Below are positions 13,046-18,295 of a stretch of 18,295 bases of DNA, one piece after another. Positions within the stretch are counted from its first letter, which is position 1. Each line of letters starts with the position of its first letter. Made by a program: the position numbers and the translations under genes. Where the stretch lies: positions 1-18,295 of the forward strand of contig DATCTK010000075.1 of assembly GCA_036567985.1 (NCBI GenBank), given 5' to 3'. A model generated the notes under the pieces. The model did no database searches and was not told where the DNA came from. It saw nothing but the letters and a program-made list of their open reading frames with translations. The stretch is from SZUA-229 sp036567985. GTDB taxonomy: Bacteria; Pseudomonadota; Gammaproteobacteria; SZUA-229.

Positions 13046-14809
13046 ATGGCTCAAGTCATTAACACAAACGTAGCATCACTCAATGCTCAACGTAATCTGA
13101 ATACATCCCAGGGTAACCTGCAAACTTCATTGCAGCGTCTGTCTTCTGGTCTGCGTATTAACAGCGCCAAAGATGACGCGGCGGGTCTGGCGATTTCAGA
13201 ACGTTTTACTACCCAGATTCGCGGTCTTAGCCAGGCCGCGCGTAATGCGTCTGACGGTATATCGCTGGCACAAACCGGTGAAGGCGACCTGGCCCAGGTC
13301 ACCAATAACCTGCAGCGTATTCGTGAGCTGGCGGTACAGTCGGCCAACGCCACTAACTCATCATCAGACCGTGCGGCACTGCAACTGGAAACCGCCGAGC
13401 TGATTGCTGAAATCGAACGTGTATCCTCTACCAGTGCCTTTAACGGCGTAAAACTGCTGGACGGTTCTTTCTCCAGCCAGCTGTTCCAGGTGGGTGCAAA
13501 TGCCGGTGAGACTGTGTCGATTGCCAATATCTCCAGTGCACGTACCAGCGACATCGGCCAGGTGCTGACCGCATCACAGCAAGGTACAGCGGTTACAGGC
13601 GCGCTGACTGCCGGTGATCTGTTAATTAACGGCAATGACGTAGGCGCGGTAGAACAGGATGCGCTGGCAATTGCCAATGCGATTACCGCCACCGATAGCA
13701 ATGTATCGGCCACTGCCACCAATGAGCAGACCGGTATTACCTTTGCTGATGTAGTGGGAACCGCGGCTGCACCTGCGTCACCAACTGAAAATACGGTCAC
13801 GGCAGTCGCGGGTACTGCTGGTGGTGCTGAAAACTTTATTTTGACTATTGATGGTACTGAGGCTGTAAATATTACTATGGCCAGTGCTGAGGAAGTTATT
13901 GCGGACCATGCTGCTGAACTGGATAGTGATTTTGCTGCTTTCATTGCAGCTAGTGATGGTGCGTATAGCATTGTATCGGGTAGTCTATCCGGTGAAGACC
14001 TGGTGTTATCCAAAGCCGATGGCACTGCAATTACCTTTGATACAAGTACCAGTACTCTGACTAGCGTGGCTGCGAGCGTAACTGAGTCTGAAACAACTGG
14101 AGGTACTCCAGCAGTAGCTGGTGTTGCTCCAGCCTACACCCTGTCAATCGATGGTACTACGCTGGACTTCAGTGTAGCCGGTGCGGATGGCACCATTGAT
14201 GCGGCTGAGGTTGCGGATCTGATTAACGACCTGGCTGGTTATACTGCAACTGCAGGTACTGGTACCCTGGATATCACCAAGGAAGATGGCAGCAACCTGG
14301 TGCTGGTTGAAAGTGGTGCGGATTCAGGTGCATCGGAAGGTCTGGATACAGATGGTACTGGAGGAGCAGCCACAACCACTCTGTACGGTTCAGTTGAAGT
14401 CACCGGTGTGAATGAAGACGAGCTGGTGATTGCGGGTGCTAACCCCGGTGCTGCGGGTCTGACAGTCGCCAGCATCACGGCAACACTGCAGGGTGAAACC
14501 ATCGCCAATACCGATATCTCCACCGTAGCCGGTGCCAATGCGGCGATTGCCTCGGTAGACAGCGCGCTGACCAGCATTAACACCAGCCGCGCATCACTGG
14601 GTGCGATTCAGAACCGCTTTGAATCCATTGTAGCCAGCATCGAGACCTCGGTTGAGAACTTGAGCTCTGCGCGTTCACGGATTCGTGATGCAGACTTTGC
14701 ATCGGAAACCGCTACGCTGACACGTAATCAGATCCTGCAGCAGGCCGGTGTATCCATCCTGTCACAGGCAAACTCCTTACCTCAGTTAGCGCTGTCGCTA
14801 CTGCAGTAA
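13046..14809 (+). CDS. fliC: Flagellin (filament protein)
   Basis: This encodes 587 aa. It is the filament subunit, exported by the flagellar secretion system and bound by FliS. The N-terminal D0/D1 domain (about 1-165) starts MAQVINTNVASLNAQRNLNT and has RLSSGLRINSAKDDAAGLAI and RIRELAVQSANAT. The C-terminal D1/D0 (about 500-587) includes RFESIVASIETSVENLSSAR, SRIRDADFASETA and a final SLPQLALSLLQ. The variable centre has a flagellin IN-type motif (about 188-222: LLINGNDVGAVEQDALAIAN) and two similar segments with TIDGT/SIDGT at about 264-331 and 364-421. The middle DNA (about 13780-14110) is more AT-rich and uses more T-ending codons than the ends. Transcription starts from the sigma-28 site, and AGGAG 7 nt before the ATG fixes the start. 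Confidence 0.96.
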   Translation: MAQVINTNVASLNAQRNLNTSQGNLQTSLQRLSSGLRINSAKDDAAGLAISERFTTQIRGLSQAARNASDGISLAQTGEGDLAQVTNNLQRIRELAVQSANATNSSSDRAALQLETAELIAEIERVSSTSAFNGVKLLDGSFSSQLFQVGANAGETVSIANISSARTSDIGQVLTASQQGTAVTGALTAGDLLINGNDVGAVEQDALAIANAITATDSNVSATATNEQTGITFADVVGTAAAPASPTENTVTAVAGTAGGAENFILTIDGTEAVNITMASAEEVIADHAAELDSDFAAFIAASDGAYSIVSGSLSGEDLVLSKADGTAITFDTSTSTLTSVAASVTESETTGGTPAVAGVAPAYTLSIDGTTLDFSVAGADGTIDAAEVADLINDLAGYTATAGTGTLDITKEDGSNLVLVESGADSGASEGLDTDGTGGAATTTLYGSVEVTGVNEDELVIAGANPGAAGLTVASITATLQGETIANTDISTVAGANAAIASVDSALTSINTSRASLGAIQNRFESIVASIETSVENLSSARSRIRDADFASETATLTRNQILQQAGVSILSQANSLPQLALSLLQ

Positions 14810-14821
14810 ACGGGTGATGGA

Positions 14822-14854
14822 AAGTACCCTGCCATATTGGATGGCAGGGTACTT
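14822..14854 (+). terminator. Strong 3' hairpin after fliC
   Basis: AAGTACCCTGCCAT (14822-14835) and ATGGCAGGGTACTT (14841-14854) form a perfect 14-bp stem with a 5-nt loop, 13 nt after the fliC stop. Only GTCTTA follows, with no U-tract. It may be a partial terminator or a 3' mRNA stabiliser that lowers flaG expression relative to fliC. Confidence 0.6.
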
Positions 14855-14882
14855 GTCTTAGGAACTCTGTGAGGACAGGAAC

Positions 14883-15296
14883 ATGACAATCAATGCAACA
14901 ACATCAATGTCCCAGAACGTAGTGCCGGCATCGTCAGATGGTTCCGGCCGTTCTGCTGTTGCGGCGGAAACACGGCAAGCAACAACAGAGCAGCGGCCAG
15001 AAATGCGGCAAGCGGCTGCCGATGTCAGGCAGCAGGAACCCGCCGCCAGTGAGGTGTCGCAGGCAGTGAGTGAGATTAATGACTACCTGCAAAGCGTCAA
15101 TCGCGAGCTGCGTTTTCGTGTTGATGAGGCATTGCCGCTGGGACGCGCGGTGATCAGTATTATTGACAGTGATACCCAGGAAACCATTCGTGAAATTCCC
15201 TCCAAGGAAGCCCTTGCGCTGGCGCAACGCCTGCAGGAAGAGCGTCTGAGCGAGACTGCGAATGTGGGCGGTCTGTTTATTTCTGATCAGGCCTAG
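14883..15296 (+). CDS. flaG: Flagellar protein FlaG
   Basis: This encodes 137 aa. FlaG is a small protein encoded between flagellin and FliD in polar flagella; its loss changes filament length in some species, but its exact job is unclear. The first 60 residues are low-complexity (Ala, Gln, Glu, Arg). The conserved part is about residues 60-125: VNRELRFRVDEALPLGRAVI, then SIIDSDTQETIREIPSKEAL, and LAQRLQEERL; the F-VDE and V-I-D-D--E-IR-IP-KE pattern defines the family. An AGGA Shine-Dalgarno lies close to the ATG. It lies 73 nt after fliC, beyond the 3' hairpin. Confidence 0.92.
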   Translation: MTINATTSMSQNVVPASSDGSGRSAVAAETRQATTEQRPEMRQAAADVRQQEPAASEVSQAVSEINDYLQSVNRELRFRVDEALPLGRAVISIIDSDTQETIREIPSKEALALAQRLQEERLSETANVGGLFISDQA

Positions 15297-15303
15297 CAAG
15301 TAA

Positions 15304-15331
15304 CTGCACAGCCTCCGTGGAGCTTGTGCAG
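15304..15331 (+). terminator. Possible terminator hairpin after flaG
   Basis: The arms 15304-15316 and 15319-15331 pair at 12 of 13 positions (one G-U, one mismatch) with a tight loop, starting 8 nt after the flaG stop. Only GGTTTG follows, so the U-tract is poor. A second 7-bp hairpin, CCCGGCG with CGCCGGG, lies at 15339-15363. Confidence 0.45.
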
Positions 15332-15410
15332 GGTTTGCCCCGGCGTTGCAATGGCGCGCCGGGACAGACAACCGCCAGATTGACCGGTCCCGATGCAGGG
15401 GCAGGGTAAA

Positions 15411-15427
15411 CTGGCACTGATTTCGCA
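15411..15427 (+). promoter_or_regulatory. Sigma-54-type promoter of fliD
   Basis: The sequence CTGGCACTGATTTCGCA has a perfect CTGGCAC -24 half with GG at 15413-15414, and GC at 15425-15426 after the required 10 nt. The -12 half is TCGCA instead of TTGCA, one mismatch. The predicted transcript start is near 15438, 36 nt before the fliD ATG. fliD is sigma-54-dependent in Pseudomonas. Confidence 0.75.
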
Positions 15428-15473
15428 TAGCCCTGACTATCATGGCCCTGGGGCCCGGTATTAAGAGGATACG

Positions 15474-17486
15474 ATGGCGACCATAAACTCACCCGGAATC
15501 GGTTCGGGACTGGATGTAAACAATATTGTCGAGCAGCTGTTGTCTGCTGAGGCAAGTGCACCCAAGAACCGACTGGATCGTCAGGAAGCCCGACTTCAGG
15601 TTGAGCTGAGTGGCTATGGTGCGATGCGCGGAAGTCTGTCCAGTCTGCAGTCTGCCTTAACTGCTTTGAACAAGCCCTCGACCTTTCAGGGACGCTCTAT
15701 TTCCAGCAGTGACGATGACGTACTCACGGTGACCAGCAATGGTAAAACCACCCGTGCCAGTTACGATATCGATGTCAGCCGCCTTGCAAAAAGCCATACC
15801 TTATCCACCGATCCCGGCCTGGCCGCGGCACAGTTTACCGATGTAAATGATGTGCTGGGTACCGGCAGCCTGACCTTTAAGTTTGGTAGTAATGACTACG
15901 ATCCGGATACCGACAGCTACAGCGGTTTTACCCAGAACCCTGATCTCGCCAGTGAAACCATCGAGATTACCGATGGCAGTTTAATTGGTATTCGCGATGC
16001 GATTAACCAGGCGGACATAGGTGCTACTGCATCATTAGTGTTTGATGGTGAGTTCTACCGTCTGGCGATCACTTCCGATGATACCGGCGAGCAGAACGCG
16101 ATGCAGATCAGCGTTACCGATGCGGATACCGTCAACGATGATGCCAGTGGTCTGTCGATGTTGTCGTTTAATGAAAGCGCCACCCACCTGGCACAAACCG
16201 GTGCCGCCACCGATGCGGCGTTTACGGTTAATGGCATTGATATCACCAGTGCCAGCAATACGGTGAGTGATGCGATTGAGTCGGCGACAATTAACCTGAA
16301 AAGCGTGGGCAATGCCAGTGTCAGTGTATCGCTGGACAAGGGCAAGGTGTCCGCTGCGGTGAGTAAGTTTGTCGAAAACTATAACGGTTTTATCGACATT
16401 ATGAACCAGCTGACCGCCTACAACCCCGAGTCGAATGAAGCCGGGGCGCTCAATGGTGACGCATTGACCCGCGGCATTACCTCGAGCCTGCGCCGCCTGA
16501 TCAGTGACCCGGTGGGGGAGATGGGCGATACCCTGAGCATACTCAGTGAAGTGGGTGTGACCACCGACAGCAAAACCGGTCGATTGCAGCTCAACACTGA
16601 GACTCTCAATCAACAGCTGGATGACAATTTCGAACGCTTCGCCGGGCTGTTTTCCGCCCACGGCGAACCCTCCGATGCGGGCATCAGCTTTTTGCGCGCC
16701 AGTGATGACACGGCGATTGGTGATTACTCGGTGAATATCACCACCGCCGCCAGCCGTGGCAGTTTAAGCGGCTCGGCGCTGGCCAACCTGGAAATTGTGG
16801 AAGGCAGTAATGACCGTCTTGATTTAAGCGTAAACGGTGTCAGTGCCTCAATCGTGCTCACCGCGGGCAGTTACAGCGCGAGCCAGCTGGCCGCGGAACT
16901 GCAGGCGCAGATCAATAATTCCACGGCGTTGAAAAATGCCGGTGCCTCGGTGCTGGTCAGCGAAAGCGGTGGCGTATTGTCAATCCAGTCGCAACGCTAT
17001 GGCTCGGCCTCCAGCGTGGAGATTACCGGTGGAAATGGCAGCACTGATTTATTTGGCAATGACCCCGTCAGTACCGAGGGTAATGATGTGGCGGGCACCA
17101 TCGGCGGCATTGCCGCCACCGGTAACGGCCAGATACTCTCCGGTACCGGCGATGCCAAAGGCCTTACCCTGCATGTGAGCGGCGTAGCGGGTGATCGCGG
17201 CACGGTGAATTTCAATCGCGGATATGCGGACAGAATGGATACTTATCTGCAGAGCTTGCTGGGCAACGATGGCCTGCTGGAATCGAAAACCGAGGCACTG
17301 CAGTCGCGCATCGAGTCGGTCAATGATGACCGTGCAGCGCTGCAGCGTCGGCTGGAAACCATCGAAACCCGACTACGCGCGCAGTTCGGCGCACTGGACG
17401 GGCTGATAGCCAGTCTGCAGTCCACCGGGGATTACCTGACTCAGCAGTTACAATCCTTACCGACCATCGGTAGCAACAATAAATAA
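15474..17486 (+). CDS. fliD: Flagellar filament cap / hook-associated protein 2 (FliD)
   Basis: This encodes 670 aa, long compared with the 450-480 aa FliD of enterics but similar to Vibrio FliD. FliD caps the filament tip and lets flagellin fold and add there; in some bacteria it also binds host mucin. The N-terminal FliD domain (about 1-105) has SPGIGSGLDVNNIVEQLLSA and the SYDIDVSRLAKSH strand. About 243-275 is the typical FTVNGIDITSASNTVSDAIE segment. The additional length lies in the exposed domains (about 400-560, with repeated Ser/Gly/Ala-rich strands). The C-terminal coiled coil is about 580-660 (ALQRRLETIETRLRAQFGAL). An AAGAGGA Shine-Dalgarno supports the start. Confidence 0.94.
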   Translation: MATINSPGIGSGLDVNNIVEQLLSAEASAPKNRLDRQEARLQVELSGYGAMRGSLSSLQSALTALNKPSTFQGRSISSSDDDVLTVTSNGKTTRASYDIDVSRLAKSHTLSTDPGLAAAQFTDVNDVLGTGSLTFKFGSNDYDPDTDSYSGFTQNPDLASETIEITDGSLIGIRDAINQADIGATASLVFDGEFYRLAITSDDTGEQNAMQISVTDADTVNDDASGLSMLSFNESATHLAQTGAATDAAFTVNGIDITSASNTVSDAIESATINLKSVGNASVSVSLDKGKVSAAVSKFVENYNGFIDIMNQLTAYNPESNEAGALNGDALTRGITSSLRRLISDPVGEMGDTLSILSEVGVTTDSKTGRLQLNTETLNQQLDDNFERFAGLFSAHGEPSDAGISFLRASDDTAIGDYSVNITTAASRGSLSGSALANLEIVEGSNDRLDLSVNGVSASIVLTAGSYSASQLAAELQAQINNSTALKNAGASVLVSESGGVLSIQSQRYGSASSVEITGGNGSTDLFGNDPVSTEGNDVAGTIGGIAATGNGQILSGTGDAKGLTLHVSGVAGDRGTVNFNRGYADRMDTYLQSLLGNDGLLESKTEALQSRIESVNDDRAALQRRLETIETRLRAQFGALDGLIASLQSTGDYLTQQLQSLPTIGSNNK

Positions 17487-17557
17487 CCCATTCAGGCGCA
17501 ATAGTTTGCTATAAAGCCAGCATGGACAAAGACAACCCAACAGACAGGAAAAAACCT

Positions 17558-17965
17558 ATGCGTAACGCAGCGGCAATGAACCAGTACAAGCAGGTGAATG
17601 TACGGGCATCGGTGGAAAATGCAGATCCTTACACCATTATCCAGATGCTTTTTGATGGCGCGATGGAACGTCTGAATATGGCGAAAATGCATATCCAGCA
17701 GAACAATATTGCGCAGAAAGGTGAAAACATCAGCCGTGCCATCGGCATTGTGGATGGTTTGCGTTCTTCGCTGGACATGAAGGCGGGGGGTGATCTGGCA
17801 GCCAACCTGGAAGCACTGTATGACTATATGCAGCGTCAATTGCTCAAGGCCAACCTGCAGAACGATGCCGCACTGATCGATGAAGTGCTGTCATTACTGG
17901 GCGAAATCCGCGCCGGCTGGATGGCAATTCCCCAGGACATGCGCAGCGTACCACCCAAAAGCTGA
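17558..17965 (+). CDS. fliS: Flagellin export chaperone FliS
   Basis: I prefer the ATG at 17558 (135 aa): it is preceded by AGGA with 8-nt spacing and gives the usual FliS length. The in-frame ATG at 17522 adds 12 lysine- and aspartate-rich residues with no ribosome site. FliS binds the flagellin C-terminus in the cytoplasm, preventing early polymerisation and delivering it for export. The family pattern is near the start: MNQYKQVNVRASVENADPYT, then IIQMLFDGAMERLNMAK. The middle GENISRAIGIVDGLRSSLD and the C-terminal helix end WMAIPQDM are also typical. It is almost wholly helical. It lies 71 nt after fliD. Confidence 0.93.
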   Translation: MRNAAAMNQYKQVNVRASVENADPYTIIQMLFDGAMERLNMAKMHIQQNNIAQKGENISRAIGIVDGLRSSLDMKAGGDLAANLEALYDYMQRQLLKANLQNDAALIDEVLSLLGEIRAGWMAIPQDMRSVPPKS

Positions 17966-17975
17966 GAGTTGCCCC

Positions 17976-18084
17976 TGCTGGTAATTCGGGGTCAGAGTAA
18001 CAACTCCCTCGTTAATAGGCGAGATCAGATGTGCTGACACAGAGTTGTTACTCTGACCCCGAATTAAACCCCGAATTACCAGCA
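17976..18084. repeat. Palindromic element 2 (MITE/REPIN-like)
   Basis: Perfect 25-bp arms (17982-18006 and 18042-18066) surround a 35-nt spacer. The arms share the core AATTCGGGGTCAGAGTAACA with element 1. A second layer pairs 17976-17991 with 18069-18084, a perfect 16-bp match beginning TGCTGG, because the right arm is followed by an extra partial CCCCGAATTA copy. Element 1 has its extra copy on the left, so the two elements are in opposite orientation. It fills most of the 153-nt fliS-fliT gap. Confidence 0.8.
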
Positions 18085-18118
18085 CACATTGCAAGGTCAA
18101 TACAGACGGGAGCCAAGC

Positions 18119-18295
18119 ATGACACCCACTCAACCACGCCAGCAACAATGGCAGGATATATTGCAGTTATCCGAGCAGTTAAAAAGCGAATTCCAGCAGC
18201 AGAACTGGCAGCAGCTGGATGAGCTCAATGCCGAACGCCAGCAAAAACTCGAAGCCTTTTTTGCCACCCCGGTCAGCGCCGAAGAAGCCGAAACC
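18119..18295 (+). CDS. fliT: FliT-like flagellar chaperone, N-terminal fragment
   Basis: The first 59 codons are present and the right edge cuts the gene. The ATG at 18119 follows a GGGAG Shine-Dalgarno. The fragment is Gln/Glu-rich and helical, with WQDILQLSEQLKSEFQQQNW and LDELNAERQQKLEAFF. That fits the small FliT-type proteins encoded right after fliS in such clusters, which bind FliD and keep it in the cytoplasm until export. The sequence family is poorly conserved, so the call rests mostly on position and helical character. The palindromic element separates it from fliS. Confidence 0.6.
   Translation, partial: MTPTQPRQQQWQDILQLSEQLKSEFQQQNWQQLDELNAERQQKLEAFFATPVSAEEAET

Noticed and set aside
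13087..14025. 312-codon open frame antisense to fliC
   Set aside because: It is a shadow of the flagellin gene, whose codon pattern leaves the opposite strand free of stops; no family pattern and no promoter.
14934..15443. 169-codon open frame antisense to flaG and the fliD promoter
   Set aside because: It covers the flaG motifs and a sigma-54 site on the other strand and has no recognisable domain.
16035..16661. 208-codon open frame antisense to fliD
   Set aside because: It is a shadow of fliD; the sense strand carries clear FliD motifs across the same bases.
15474..17486. FliD as a fusion or abnormal protein because of its 670-aa length
   Set aside because: Long FliD proteins with extra exposed domains are normal in Vibrio-like flagella, and both conserved ends are intact.
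17976..18084. Insertion sequence with target-site duplication
   Set aside because: No transposase is present and I cannot see a direct duplication flanking the outer TGCTGG/CCAGCA ends; the structure is better described as a non-autonomous palindromic element.

Overview
The window (about 18.3 kb) is a piece of a flagellar and chemotaxis locus from a polarly flagellated type of gammaproteobacterium. The gene order (flgN-flgM-flgA facing away from cheV-cheR-flgBCDEFGH, followed by fliC-flaG-fliD-fliS-fliT), the sigma-54 and sigma-28 promoters and the era-recO pair all match the Pseudomonas/Vibrio/Chromatiales style of flagellar cluster. The dispersed palindromes in the gaps resemble repeats I remember from sulfur-oxidising and methane-oxidising gammaproteobacteria. 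That lineage hint is recollection only, and I cannot name the species.

Layout: 1-111 is the 3' end of era and 143-862 is recO. A convergent gap holds an inverted repeat. On the minus strand, read from right to left, are a soluble CZB chemoreceptor (4050-2701), flgA (overlapping it by 4 bp), flgM and flgN; flgM has its own excellent sigma-28 promoter. A 322-nt AT-rich divergent region separates these from cheV and cheR on the plus strand. cheR ends at a rho-independent terminator. A structured region with five copies of a GCGGCAA heptamer then leads to a sigma-54 promoter and the rod/hook operon flgBCDEFGH. After flgH, where flgIJKL would normally follow, lies about 1.2 kb with no credible gene and packed with palindromic repeats. 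fliC then starts from a sigma-28 promoter, followed by flaG, fliD (sigma-54-type promoter), fliS and the start of a FliT-like gene.

How it works together: the flgB operon builds the rod and hook, FlgH is the L-ring lipoprotein, and FlgA is the P-ring chaperone. FlgM holds sigma-28 until the hook is complete, and FlgN and FliS/FliT are export chaperones. FliC and FliD are the filament and its cap. CheV and CheR tie the receptors to the motor. The P-ring (flgI), rod cap/muramidase (flgJ) and hook-filament junction (flgK, flgL) genes are absent from the window and must lie elsewhere, be lost, or be missing through misassembly.

I did not find an obvious new defence or enzymatic system. The most noteworthy signals are: two related long palindromic elements that bracket the fliC-fliS block; the repeat island replacing flgIJKL; the heptamer array upstream of the flgB sigma-54 promoter; the CZB receptor translationally coupled to flgA; and the hairpin-rich leader of fliC.
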